A stretch of DNA of 64,000 nt from Strongyloides papillosus (GCA_005656395.1 SRSI01000001.1:620001-684000), one strand, 5' to 3'; counted from the stretch's first letter, positions 49,205 through 59,747 are shown. Program-made: numbers and translations. Notes: a model not told the origin generated them from the letters alone.

Positions 49205-50017
49205 TATAGTAATATTCTAAAAAAATAATATTTATTTATTATATTTTAAAAGAAAAAATACACATAGCGGATTAGTCAACCACGATAATACAATCAAAGT
49301 TATTAAATATATTTATCTTAGAAATTCTTATGATATTAAAAATTAAAAAAGAAACACATCGCGTATAATAAAGCATGATGAAAAAGTCTAAAGTACTTGA
49401 TGTGAACTTAAAACTGTTTATTTTTTTTAATCTACCCTTATATATAATATGATAGTCATCGTTTTTTACACATAGTACGTGACAATATAAGAAATAAAAA
49501 ACTATTAGATATACGACAGTACTAAAAAGAATGAATTAGAAATGAAGACAAAAATACTAGACTTATAAACTACTATAACATTAAAATTTAAGAGTGACAC
49601 AAAATAAATTACTCAAATTTTAACATACAATCGTAATTATTGGAAAAAAGAATAACGATAAAGTGCAGGATCTATTGTTTAATGTAATATAAAGTATACA
49701 AAAAGAAGTTTAAAAAAAACACATCGCGTTATGACAAGGCAGATAAAAATGTACAAATAAATAATTCAAAAAAATTGTATATTAAAAATTAGAAGAGATT
49801 AAATAATAATTATAGAAACATTAATTTTCAAGCAGACAGAAAATAAAGAATTCCAAAAAATTCATCTTGTTTGAATTTGATTTTTTGCAAAATTACTAAT
49901 TATGCACTTTTCTAAAAAAACAATACATTATGTGATAAGGCACAATCTTTTTTGCCTTTATAATAATAGTTTCGTTTCACCATCTTTAATTATTTCTTTC
50001 TTTATTTAAACATAGCG
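48787..50017. repeat. Dispersed CACATAGCG / CACATCGCG motif
   Basis: Copies of (A)CACATAGCG or its variant CACATCGCG start at 48788, 48966, 49261, 49355, 49720 and 50009 (AACATAGCG), with a weaker copy at 49469 (CACATAGTACG). Further ACATAGCG words occur at 51106 and 54536. Spacing is 94-365 nt. Flanks share only A-rich runs before and TATGACAAGGCA-like sequence after two copies, so this may be the remains of a divergent tandem repeat. Several copies lie in non-coding DNA. Confidence 0.4.
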
Positions 50018-50301
50018 AAAAACTCTGAAACAATGCTATGTTTTTGGTAATACGAGTGAATTTAATTCTAAACAAATTGTTTTTTCAAATATCTATGGAT
50101 GTGTAATTTTTTATCATTTCAATACTCATTGGCGGTTTATAGTTAAGGGTTAATTTTCAATATTAACGATGAACTCACAATAAAAAGTTTAAAAGAATAA
50201 TACAAGAAATTAAATAAATAAACTTATTAAAATAACAGAATTTTATTCGGACTTTACTAAAGATTAAAAATTTTTACTATTAATTTCTCATATCGTTTTT
50301 T
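49205..50301. other. AT-rich non-coding spacer with repeated GCG-containing motif
   Basis: No gene is seen between the start of the MTR4-like pseudogene and the 3' end of the next minus-strand gene. It contains most of the CACATAGCG-type motif copies. Confidence 0.5.
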
Positions 50302-51384
50302 TTAAGCATCATCATAGTAGATTTTTGATGTTGCATAATCCTTTTTGACTGCTTCGTATTTCCTTATACAGTGCTTTCTCATTGCATTATCCAAAAATGT
50401 TGAATTTTTTTCACTTATGGTGAGTTTGATGTTTGAATTCAAACAACGAATTAAATTCATTGATAATGCTTTGATGTCAGAATCGCTTCCAAAAAACGTT
50501 GGTGTATTTCCTCTTATCAATTGAACTAAGACATCTCTGAGAGTTTCTTGAATTCCTATTATTATAACGCGTGGCGTTTTAATTTTATTTATTTGTGTAA
50601 TTCTATTTAAACCATAAACAACATTCTGAAATAAATTGTGATTAAAGAAAAAATTTTTCTATTTTACCTTAAATAAAATTTTTGTCTCAACTCGTTTTCT
50701 GTTCTCATCGCTTAAATTTTCATCTTTAGGATTTTCTCTTTTTACTGCAAAGATTATATTTTCAGTTGTTGCAATTGCACAACTACTGGCGAATTCATTG
50801 AAAATCAGATTCATGTAGTTAACACAAATAATATAATTTATTTCATTAGAAAAAAATGTCTTTAAAACTTCACATTGCGATTTTTCATACATTTTTTCTA
50901 AATCCTTATGTTTATTAGAATACCCATCGCTATCGTAATTCTCCATAATTTTTGAAACAGAGATAATTGATTGTGTTATTTTTTTGTAAGCATTAGACTC
51001 TTTAAATGAATCAATAGTTGCTGGTTTTTCGATATTTTTCATTTCAACGTCATTATTGGGTGGAGTCATACCATAAAAAATTTTAAATTTTTCCATAATT
51101 TTATTACATAGCGTTTTTTTGGTATCAAACCTTAACTGACCTTCAATTTCAATCCATTTCAATTCAGATTTAAACATCTTCATGTATTGTTGGTGGTTAC
51201 TAACAACATTTTTGTAGTTATCTGGGTCATTTTTTGTTTCTCCTAGCGATGCTTCAAGAGCTTGACCAGCAGCAATAATTTTATCCAAACATGTTTGATA
51301 TATTTGTTTTTATTTATTGACTTCTGTTTTTTGTTCAACTTCAAGTTGCTGTAACATTTTACTTTTTAATTGATGATAATCCAT
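50302..51384 (-). pseudogene. Two-exon gene of unknown family with one in-frame stop
   Basis: Exons 51384-50668 and 50625-50302 (42-nt intron, phase 0) would encode about 345 residues from the ATG at 51384, except that codon 25 is TAA (51310-51312). Everything after it is open and coding-like up to the stop at 50302. The protein is helical and rich in Lys, Asn and Ile, with a central segment NYIICVNYMNLIFNEFASSC and a C-terminal segment TPRVIIIGIQETLRDVLVQL. No domain is recognised. The next in-frame Met lies about 45 codons after the stop, so a shorter functional protein from an internal start remains possible. It is divergent with the small gene at 51660, sharing a 275-nt promoter. Confidence 0.5.
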
Positions 51385-51659
51385 CTCAGAGCGTTTTTAA
51401 TAATTAAAATATATTATAAAAAAGGTAAAAAACATTATCAAGTATGTATCATTAAAAAGACGAAATTATACAATATTTTGAATATTATTATTAAAATTTT
51501 CACTGTATTTAACAATTTAAGATTTTTATTTGGAAATAAATTAAAATTTATAAAATGCAATATGCTAATTTTATCAGTTATTATGTTATTTATGTTGTTT
51601 CTAGTCTGAATTTTTATATTTTTATTAAAATTCATAATTTTATTTAAAACACTTTAGCT

Positions 51660-52028
51660 ATGAGTGGAAACAATTCATTACCAGCTAGTACAGCTTCTAG
51701 TGCCGATTCATTAACAAGCTTTGTTGAAATAAACCCTTCGAGCACCAAGTCTAAATTAAACAAAAAATTTTCAAGCAACCTTTCTTTAGATGAAACACAA
51801 TATGATAAATCACAAGAAGTTAGTTACTTTAAATAATCTACTATAATTAATTATATTTTTTAGAAATTAAATGGCTGTGGAAAGGAGATTGAAAATATGC
51901 AAAAAATAATAAATACTTTTCGTACTGAAATTACTAAAAATTTATCAATTATTAATGAAAAACTAAATCAAATTGATAGAAGTATTTTAGAAATGGCACC
52001 AAAAAAAGAAGCAGTTAAAAACTTTTAA
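51660..52028 (+). CDS. Small Ser-rich/coiled-coil protein, unknown
   Basis: Exons 51660-51818 and 51864-52028 (45-nt intron with a GTTAGT donor, phase 0) give 107 residues. Residues 1-45 are Ser/Asn-rich and probably disordered. Residues 54-100 form an amphipathic helix (IENMQKIINTFRTEITKNLS ...) likely to be a coiled coil. The family is not recognised. Past the stop at 52026-52028, a different frame remains coding-like (FKKIFEGTLADMQK to a TAA at about 52110), so an A-run frameshift near 52017 may have shortened the protein, as in neighbouring broken genes. It is divergent with the gene at 50302-51384. Confidence 0.5.
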
Positions 52029-52680
52029 AAAAATTTTTGAAGGCACTCTTGCGGACATGCAGAAAACTAGATTAAATAACAGCAATGAGATTAATAATAT
52101 ATTTAAATAATTTATAATTAATATTTTATAATTTGCTATGTTAAATAAACTTTTTTCTTTAAAATAAAACAGTAAAGAATAAAAAAACTCTTTTGTCGTG
52201 AATCTAAAGACATCAGAAATTTACTATATAACTGTCATTATATCATTTTGATTTCATTTATTTTAAGTTTTACCTATACATTATTTTTTTTTTAAATAGA
52301 TCTTTAGTTCTACGAACGTGTATATGTAGATATAAAAAATAATAATATCTATAAAATAGTAAGTAAATAGCAATGAACTTTTTAAAAATAATAAATAAAA
52401 TTTGTTGGTCGCTATTTTTATTATACTTATTAATTTGTAGTAAAATCTTCTACTATATTATCTACGCCAACAACTAAAACTTCTATAAAATTTTACTATA
52501 TACAGTTATTTTTTAAATTATAAAATTTAACAACATCTATTCTTGATAGTGCAACAATTTATTTAAAATTTCTACATTTTATTTTATTTAATAAAACTGT
52601 TAAATTCTAGTTAAATTAAATAAAATGAAAGTATAAACATTTTAAAGATTGCTTTTATCATCTCTTTTATCATTTTTTTA
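52029..52680. other. AT-rich spacer
   Basis: No feature recognised, apart from the possible frameshifted tail of the preceding small gene up to about 52110. Confidence 0.45.
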
Positions 52681-53072
52681 ATGTCTTCCAACATCACCAC
52701 TAGTGAGATTATCAGAAATCTGTTTATGACTCTTTTAACATTTATACCAAACCGAAAAGTAAAGGATTGTTCAATAAAAATTAAGCGAAATTGTTTTAAG
52801 ATTTTTCTTTGAGTACCGCAAATATGGCAACAAAGATGTTTAAAAAAAATTAAATAAACGTCTTTATGAATAGTTTGTACAGTGGATTGTCAAACTTCAA
52901 GGTTTAAAATTTTATAAATGAAAAAGAAATTGAAAATTTCTTTGTTAAAACTCTAAACAAAATGCCGGAGAAACAAAAATTTCATATTTTATCAAAACTG
53001 CTTCAATCTTCTGTAGAAAAATACAATGATAAAAATGAAATCAAGAAAATGCTTGTAGAAAAAAATCAGTGA
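52681..53072 (+). pseudogene. Broken small gene, unknown family
   Basis: ATG at 52681 opens a 44-codon frame (start MSSNITTSEIIRNLF) that hits TGA at about 52813. Further stops follow. A coding-like block resumes at about 52915 (KEIENFFVKTLNKMPEKQKF ...) and ends at TGA 53070-53072. The two blocks look like the ends of one small helical protein whose middle has decayed. No family is recognised. An intron between them is not supported by good splice signals. Confidence 0.35.
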
Positions 53073-53149
53073 AACATCTAGGGATGTTTATTCGATAGTA
53101 CTTATTTTGGTAAGAAAGTTATTTATTTTGAAGAAAACTTTAAGCTGTT

Positions 53150-53169
53150 ATCCGACAGCTGTGTCGGAT
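53150..53169. repeat. Perfect 8-bp hairpin with 4-nt loop
   Basis: ATCCGACA/TGTCGGAT with loop GCTG. It is GC-richer than its surroundings; no T run follows to mark a terminator. Possibly the end of a mobile element or a small RNA stem. Function unknown. Confidence 0.4.
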
Positions 53170-53313
53170 ACGCCCCAAACCACATGTATATAAGAGGTGT
53201 TTTCTTATATACATAAAGATTCTTTTTAGCATTCTTATAATCCTTGTTAACCTTTTCCTTAATATATAATAAAAGATATACATAATAGTAGTTTAGTCTT
53301 ATTCAAAAGCACG

Positions 53314-53353
53314 ATTCTGGAGATCTCCTCTTATCAGAAGGGATCTCCAGGAT
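53314..53353. repeat. 12-bp hairpin with 16-nt loop
   Basis: Arms 53314-53325 and 53342-53353 pair over CTGGAGATC/GATCTCCAG plus three outer pairs with one wobble. It lies 145 nt from the hairpin at 53150 in otherwise AT-rich non-coding DNA. Confidence 0.4.
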
Positions 53354-53780
53354 TACAAAGCGAGAAAAACTAGTTATTTATTTTTTATCAATTTATGAAA
53401 ATACCATTATCTAAATATTAACATTACCTTTCATTCATCATATTATAATATATATCGTATTTCGATTAATTATTATGTAGAAAATAATAAAAGTATTTAG
53501 TTAAAAAATATCATTATCTACAGAAAAATATTTTATTTTAAGTATTAAAACAAGCTTCTTAAACAAAAAGCAAAGCTGTTGTTTTATACAATATATGTTG
53601 CTTAAAGGGAAAAAAATTTTAAAGTTACTAATACTATATTCATCCTAACTATGATAAAAAAATTTATCTACATTTATTCATATATTAAAAATAATTCACA
53701 TGACATTTTGTTTTGTTAATTAAAAGTATTTTATTAATAACCTTATTAAATAATAAACATTAAAAAAATAACTATTGAAA
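53354..53780. other. AT-rich spacer
   Basis: No feature recognised between the hairpins and the 3' end of the DEAD-box pseudogene. Confidence 0.45.
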
Positions 53781-55446
53781 TTATTTAACGAAAAAAGGAA
53801 TCTTCTGTTCTGCTTTACGGAGCATCTAAAAGAAGTATGAAATAATTTAAATCAATTTAACCTACGTTTGAAATTTCATCAGCAAAAATATAGTCCTTTT
53901 TTGGATCATAGAAGGTTGTTACTTGACCTTCATTCATTCTTCTAATTCTTCCGACTCTATGGATAAAAGTCGTAAAATCACCTGGCAACTCAACAATCAT
54001 AACGTGCTCCAAATCACAAATGTCTATGCTTCTTGCTACAACATCAGTGGCAACCAAAACGTCAATATTAATACTTCTAAATTCTTTAAGAGCCTTCTCT
54101 CTATAATCTTGATAGTGGTCACCATTTATTGATAATGCTCTTATTCCATTATTGGTCAAAAAAGTGCTAAGACATCACTTGTTCTTTTTTTTCCAATGAA
54201 AACGAGTGTTTTTCTGAGAGACATTCCATGTTTCTTTGCTTCCTTATTTTCTGCAATTACTACATCGGCACACATTCTATTTTTGTACATTCCTTCAACA
54301 TGGATAAAAGTACGAATAATGTTTTTATTAACAGGATTACTCTTATCATTTCGAATGGTAATTGCATTATCCATGACCCATTCACGGAAATATTCCTGTG
54401 GTTTTTGCGGGAATGTAGCAGAAAAAAGAAGATTTTGTCTTGTTGCTAATGGAACACATAATGGAGATTGCAAGATATTAGTGACTTCATTTGGCTAATT
54501 TATTTTTCTTGAGACCATCAGCTTTGTCTATAACAACATAGCGGAGTTCGTCAAGGTTTACGTTTTCCTCGGAGAGAAATTCAGTTAGACGTCCTGGAGT
54601 AGCAACAAGAATATCACAACCGCTTTTAAGATTTGCTTTGAAAAAATCTTTGGTTTTTTGGCCATACAACATTGCGCAACAAAGTTTTGTTCCTTCACAC
54701 AATTTTCTTCCATGCTCACTAATTTGAATGACCAATTCACGTGTTGGAGCGATAATCATAGCATAGGGTGTTTTTGATTTACTTATCGATATCCACTCAT
54801 TTTTTAACATTTCATCGATTATCGGTAATAAATATGCTCCTGTTTTTCCAGAAGCAGCTTCAGATTGACAGATTAAATCAAAACCATTTGCAATTATGGG
54901 GATTGCAAAGGCCTGAATTTTTATTGGTTTTGCATATCCAGAATTTTTTATTGTATTTTGTAGAGCTGGGTGAAAGTTGGCTTATTCCCATGTTTCATAA
55001 CATTTAGGTGCATTGCCTGCTCCACTGACAATAATCTCATCGTCAATCTCATCAGGATGGCTATAGTCCGTGGCCAATTTTCTGTCTTTCTCAAAAACAA
55101 CGTCACAGAGACGGTCAATAGGATTATAATTTTCATCAGAGGTGTTGTTTGGCATTCTTTCTACACTTCTCATGCTGTTTTGTGGTTCATTTGAGGAAGG
55201 TTGAGAAGAAGTTCTATCATTCATGAGAGGTTTGATTTTTGTTAGATTTTCAACTGGTCGCTGTCTAACATTGAAATTAAGTTTCCTAACAAGTCCGCGA
55301 ATTAAGCCAGTTCCTGTAGGTCTTTGGGGCAAATTACCTGTAAATAAAATATGTAAAATTGGTTAGTTGATTTTAAAATTACCTCTTGGCGCAGCATCTT
55401 CCATACTTGTTGGTGGGAGAGTATGTCTGAAATTTCTCGCTCCCAT
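53781..55446 (-). pseudogene. DDX3/Vasa-type DEAD-box RNA helicase pseudogene
   Basis: Starts at ATG 55446 with exon 1 to 55383, a 45-nt intron, a long second exon from 55337, and a last short exon 53825-53781 (RKAEQKIPFFVK then TAA). The N-terminal part is Arg/Pro/Gly-rich, as in LAF-1/DDX3/Vasa. Core motifs: SEAASGKT (Walker A, altered), PTRELVIQI, ATPGRL, DKAD in place of DEAD, SATFP, LVFIGKKR, ATDVVARSIDI and HRVGRIRR (motif VI altered). Lesions: in-frame TAA at 54982-54984 just before the Q-motif region, a frameshift at about 54485 before SATFP, and another at about 54160. Introns are kept, so this is a duplicated gene that decayed. The family normally works in translation or germ-granule RNA remodelling. 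Confidence 0.87.
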
Positions 55447-56003
55447 GATATCCAAGCAATAAAATCTGAAAAAGAATTAAATGTTTAAAAATGAATAAAA
55501 TTTTCAGCAATAAAAAGAAATTTTTTAGCCCAGCGACTCAATATATATTTTGAAATAAAATGAAAATACCGGTATAAGAAATATCTTCCTTGTCACAAAA
55601 AGTATGCAATAAAAAGACTTTGTTAATTTATATATTGTTTTTTTTGTATGATGCCTCTACATCTTATTTGATAGCAAATTGTGTCAGCGATTGTTAAAAA
55701 AAGTACAAAGATTTTTGCTATTCTCACAACATTACTTTGAACCATAAAATTTTAACATTGCACTTTCCAACATTTTTTTTTGAGAAAATGATGTGTTACT
55801 TGTAATGTAACCATTAAATATTATAGTAATAAAAACACAAAATAACACAAACTTTAAGATATTATTTTATTAAAAAAAATACAATATACAAAAACATAAA
55901 ATATATTTTTATTAAAAACACAGCACACAAATAAATTTACAATAACATCTTATTAATAAATAACATATCTCAAATAAAAAATCACAGCGCAGCGATACCA
56001 AAT
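55447..56003. other. AT-rich spacer
   Basis: Upstream region of the DEAD-box pseudogene and 3' side of the small gene at 56004. It contains CAGCGA-type words (about 55529, 55685, 55983). No gene is seen. Confidence 0.45.
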
Positions 56004-56366
56004 TTAATGTTTCCTTTTCTGTACTACTTTGTTGAGTTTTTCCGATCCAACAATAGTTCTTGGGTCTTTTATAAACCATTCATTTTCCAATTTTTTGAAT
56101 TCATCATCAATGCAGCGAATAGTAGCCAAAGTTGGTTTATTTTTATAAAACTCCTGCTTTGAAAGATGCTCGGCTCTATGTTTAAAATTATTCGCAGTCT
56201 CACAGTATTCATTCACTTTTCGTTCAACGTCATCAAGTCTTTCTTGGACCATTTTTAAAAAGATAATTTTTGAATCACTAAAAATTTTTAAAAGTAATTA
56301 ATAATTAGACATAAAATTTGATTAAAAAACTTACATATCGGCCAATTTTTCTCTATATTTGTCCAT
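56004..56366 (-). CDS. Small coiled-coil protein, unknown
   Basis: Exons 56366-56335 and 56277-56004, joined inside an Ile codon across a 57-nt intron, give 101 residues and no lesion. The first 60 residues are a charged amphipathic helix (VQERLDDVERKVNEY ...) with heptad-like spacing; the C-terminus is basic (KVVQKRKH). No family is recognised. A subunit of a small coiled-coil complex is possible, but nothing proves it. It is divergent with the 103-residue coiled-coil gene at 56654, sharing a 287-nt promoter region. Confidence 0.6.
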
Positions 56367-56653
56367 CTTTGTTTCTATGTCTAGACAATATTTATTATAT
56401 AGGAATATTTTACGTAAATTAAAATTTTTTGGATTATGATGTATACAATCGTTTTAAAATATGAATTTTTGAATAATATGTACTTTGTCGAAATTAAAAT
56501 ATTTCAAAATTTTGGATGTTTTTTTGACTTATAATTTTTTAATATTTCATAAATTACAATGATCTCGCTGCGTTTTTTTTGATAATTTTTACATTTTATA
56601 TAATTTATAATAATCTTTCATGTGTTTCAGAAAATTTTTGATTTTTTAAAACA

Positions 56654-57011
56654 ATGGATGGAGGTGGAAAAAAAGAAAAGCCTTTTTATAAAATGAATGA
56701 GGTAGTGTAATGTTATTTTTTTAATAAACTATTCTTTCTCTTTTTAGAAAGAAGTAGCACAGTTAAACGATGCTCTTATGAAAATTCTTCGTGAAGTAGA
56801 AAAATTAGATGCTAGGGTAGATGAAAGATTAAATTTTGGTCACAAAATGCTCGATAAAATAACAGTTTGTGAAGAAGATTTTGGTATATTGAAAGAACAA
56901 GAAGAAGTTTTACAAGGTGTCGCGTCAGATTTAAAATTTAGACTTATCCGTTTAAATAAAAATAAGTCCAGGCTCAACTATGCTATTGATTCAGAATTTA
57001 AGTTTAAGTAA
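56654..57011 (+). CDS. Small coiled-coil protein, unknown
   Basis: Exons 56654-56701 and 56748-57011 (46-nt intron, donor GTAGTG, phase 0) give 103 residues with no lesion. After a Gly/Lys-rich start (MDGGGKKEK), nearly the whole protein is a charged helix (ILREVEKLDARVDERLNFGH ...), probably a coiled coil. No family is recognised. The weak donor lowers certainty about exon 1. The alternative first in-frame ATG inside exon 2 at 56778 would give a 77-residue protein. Confidence 0.58.
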
Positions 57012-57430
57012 AGGAGAATTAATTAATTTGTTTCTTATAAAGATAATTTTTTTAAATTATCGTATTTTTTCAAGTAAAAGTGCCACGTGAAATTTAATTA
57101 AAATATTTTGTATTATACTTTTATAAATACCAGCCTTAGACCTGCCTTCGGCAGGTCACGTCTGCTCCGTAGAGCATATTTTTTTTATAAGATAATTTTA
57201 TAATAAGTTATTAATCGAAATATTTGTTAAAAAAATTGTTATTTAAAGAAATAAAAAAACACAATTAAAAAACAATCATTTATTTAAAAATGTTGAAAAA
57301 AATACAATTAAAAAAATTCATTTATTAAAAAATGTTTAAAAAATCTTCCTACTCCATTGTTTTTCATCTTCCCTTTGTTCTTTTTACTCCAAGTTACTTG
57401 TGTTCTGTATTTTTACTATTTGATCAGAAT
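57012..57430. other. Spacer holding two strong hairpins
   Basis: AT-rich except for 57135-57177, where two GC-richer hairpins sit side by side. It lies 3' of the Helitron-type helicase on the minus strand. Confidence 0.5.
57139..57176 (-). repeat. Paired hairpins, possible Helitron 3' end
   Basis: 57139-57157 is a perfect 8-bp stem (GACCTGCC/GGCAGGTC, loop TTC). 57163-57176 is a 5-bp stem (TGCTC/GAGCA, loop CGTA). Helitrons end with a short GC-rich hairpin before CTRR and insert before T. On the minus strand the larger hairpin is followed by TAAGG, CTGG and then T, which loosely fits. The distance of about 290 nt from the helicase stop is reasonable. Confidence 0.4.
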
Positions 57431-59056
57431 CTATGCATAAAATATTTCTGTATATACAATATTTTTTGCTTTATCAGATTCTGTTTTAACAAATAGACAA
57501 TCAGAACTTTTTACTCGCGAAAAAGCAACATACAATTGCCCATGTGAAAAAACTGGTGTTGTTAAATCTACACCAACTTTACTCAATGTTTGCCCTTGAC
57601 TTTTATTGATAGTCATAGCAAAGGCAAGTCTTACAGGAAACTGTTTCCTTGCTAATGTAAAAAGAAATTCTCCTTCAGAACTATATAAAACTATTCTAGG
57701 TATAAGAACTGTTTTATCTTTATTTAATCCTGACAAATGGATACATGTCAAGATTCTTTTATTAATCTTTATAATTCTCAATCTTGTGCCATTACAAAGT
57801 CCTTCTTTTATGTTTAAGTTACGAAGAACAATAATAACAGCATTAATCTTGAGATTCAACACATGCGGTGGTAAACCGCTAGGTGTTAACTGATTCAGAT
57901 TTTCAATAGGCATGTTGTAGTAATTTTCATTTGTATCCGAATCTTTTCTAATCGAATCAGCTGAAAATATTTTTTCAACATCGCCTGGTAGACTGTCTAA
58001 TACTTCGTTATTTATTGACTCTACAATGGTATTCGTTGGAGCAAGAATTGCATAATTAGATTTTTCTAATATGCTTTCATTTTTAGCTCCAAAGATATCA
58101 TTCACTAAATTTCCAGATGATTGGATATTTAGTGATATATCCACTTCGCCATCTTCATTTTTTTGTGCAGCATCATCACCAATATCTAAAATCCACTTGG
58201 CAAAATCAATCTCGTCCTCTTTAACTCTCATGTTTCTGGTAAGTTTCACTGTCTCAAAGTAAACGTTCCAAGGAGGGCTATACTTTATGGAGAACAAAAC
58301 ATTTTGATGCCTTGTAGAATTTGGTAGGATAGGCAATGTTTGCCTAAAATCACCACCACATATAATAACTTTCCCACCGAATGGAAGATCATTCTTGCAG
58401 ACTTTTTTTAGTTGTTGATCAAGATAATCAATTACATACTTGCTAAGCATAGGTGCTTCATCAATTATTATTAGTGAAGCTTTTTCAAGCATAGTAGTAC
58501 GTAATTTATTAAGCTTGGATAGCCTAAAATTACTGTCGTATAAGGTAATAGGTACTGAAAACATAAAATGAACTGTTTGTTCATTTCTAAGAAGAGTAGC
58601 CGCAATACCCGTTGAAGCACAATTAAGTACTATCTTTTCTTCAGCTCTAATCAAATAATATAACGTTGTGTAGACGAATGTCTCACCTGTTCCTGCAGGT
58701 CCTTCTAAAAAGAAGCAACGTTTATCTGAGAAATTATTAACGATGATATTTAATATCCTATTAATAAAGTCTCTCTGTTCTTCATTAGCTGATTTTAAAT
58801 TTTCGTCACCTAACCTTTTTAGAACATCTTTGTCTTCAACATAATCAATCTCTATAATATCAAAATTGACTTCGGGTAAATCAGTATAGCCATTAAAGTT
58901 ATTAGATTGTAGAACATTTCTAATATCAAAAATGGCTTGAGCTTCAGCCCTTTCTTCATTACCATTATACTTCATTAAATAATCTTCGATTAAGTAATTT
59001 ATAAACTTAGTGAAGGTGTCATAATGTCTTGTAAAAGATGGCCAATAGCAAATCAT
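57431..59056 (-). CDS. Helitron-type PIF1-like helicase, truncated, Walker A lysine lost
   Basis: The frame gives 541 residues from the ATG at 59056 and is open 12 codons further upstream. It is the SF1B helicase half of a rolling-circle Helitron transposase. Visible parts: Walker A region at 119-126 reading GPAGTGET (Lys replaced by Glu through one AAG-to-GAG change, 58682-58684), [16 protein letters not shown] (motif II), [17 protein letters not shown], and the C-terminal NKSQGQTL and VAFSRV. Full RepHel proteins exceed 1200 residues and carry an N-terminal Rep domain, which is absent. With the P-loop lysine lost, ATPase activity is not expected. The otherwise open frame suggests recent inactivation. 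Confidence 0.85.
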   Translation of the reverse strand: MICYWPSFTRHYDTFTKFINYLIEDYLMKYNGNEERAEAQAIFDIRNVLQSNNFNGYTDLPEVNFDIIEIDYVEDKDVLKRLGDENLKSANEEQRDFINRILNIIVNNFSDKRCFFLEGPAGTGETFVYTTLYYLIRAEEKIVLNCASTGIAATLLRNEQTVHFMFSVPITLYDSNFRLSKLNKLRTTMLEKASLIIIDEAPMLSKYVIDYLDQQLKKVCKNDLPFGGKVIICGGDFRQTLPILPNSTRHQNVLFSIKYSPPWNVYFETVKLTRNMRVKEDEIDFAKWILDIGDDAAQKNEDGEVDISLNIQSSGNLVNDIFGAKNESILEKSNYAILAPTNTIVESINNEVLDSLPGDVEKIFSADSIRKDSDTNENYYNMPIENLNQLTPSGLPPHVLNLKINAVIIVLRNLNIKEGLCNGTRLRIIKINKRILTCIHLSGLNKDKTVLIPRIVLYSSEGEFLFTLARKQFPVRLAFAMTINKSQGQTLSKVGVDLTTPVFSHGQLYVAFSRVKSSDCLFVKTESDKAKNIVYTEIFYA

Positions 59057-59224
59057 GAGACCGAAGTAATTACGAAGAATGTTACACGCGATTTACTATC
59101 CCTGATTCAATAAACTTAAAGTAACAAATATGCTAAAGTTTTAATTTATTTAGTAAATCAGGCACCAAAAAGTAAAAAATAGTTTACCTATAAAAAAATT
59201 AATATACCATTTCCCGGTCAAATT

Positions 59225-59360
59225 CAACATTTTTTCAACCAAACTCAACATTTTTCCATTCAATCTCAACATTTTCTTATTCAAAGTCAACATTTTCCTA
59301 TTCAAATTCAACATTTTATAATTCAATTTCAACATTTTATTATTCAAATTCAACAATGCT
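59225..59360 (-). repeat. 21-bp tandem repeat, left inverted arm
   Basis: About seven units of the type ATTCAAATTCAACATTTTCCT on +. Read on minus they give repeating LN-x-KM heptapeptides, a chance product of the 21-bp period, not a gene. Confidence 0.75.
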
Positions 59361-59504
59361 TCAATTTACTTTTATTTTTAATTTTTTAAAGGTAAAAAAT
59401 GTAATTTTTATAAAATTAAGTACTCTTTCTTGTAAATTTTACTTTAATGAAGAAGTAAACGCGATGAAATTGAAAGAATTACAAGCATGTTTAATTTTGA
59501 CTTT

Positions 59505-59747
59505 AAATTTCTTTCACCATATTCATACATGCTTAATCCTATTGAAAATGCATATTCTATGATTAAAAACTGCGTCAGATAAAGATTAAGAAATAATGAA
59601 AATGTGTTTTTATCAGATGTAATAATGTCTGAAGTAAATAATATTACATCAACTGATTGTAACGGATACTTTAGATACATTACAAAAAATATTACAAATT
59701 GTGCTACTAAACTTCCCTATCGCCATAAAAGAAATCAAATTTATTAA
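59505..59747 (+). pseudogene. Tc1/mariner/IS630-type transposase C-terminal remnant
   Basis: The frame KFLSPYSYMLNPIENAYSMI contains the hallmark (L)PYSPxLNPIE block carrying the last acidic residue of the DDE triad, with Pro to Met/Tyr changes. TAA at 59580-59582 interrupts it, after which the same frame stays coding-like to TAA 59745-59747. Upstream coding seems to continue in another frame (EVNAMKLKELQA at about 59450-59490), so a frameshift is likely too. The catalytic domain's first two Asp regions are missing. Confidence 0.65.

Larger units (their letters stand above)
57139..59092 (-). mobile_element. 5'-truncated Helitron remnant
   Basis: The unit is defined by the C-terminal helicase of a Helitron RepHel protein and, tentatively, the hairpins at 57139-57176 as its 3' end. 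The open frame stops abruptly at TAG/TAA immediately above 59092, within the conserved LRxxF region that leads into the helicase domain. The Rep nickase part is absent, and the foldback transposon at 59187 follows. The element cannot transpose by itself. Confidence 0.65.

Noticed and set aside
46381..55446. Stop-codon reassignment or programmed readthrough in the broken genes
   Set aside because: All three stop codons occur as lesions, and frameshifts accompany them, while neighbouring genes use stops normally. Pseudogenes (or read errors) explain this better.
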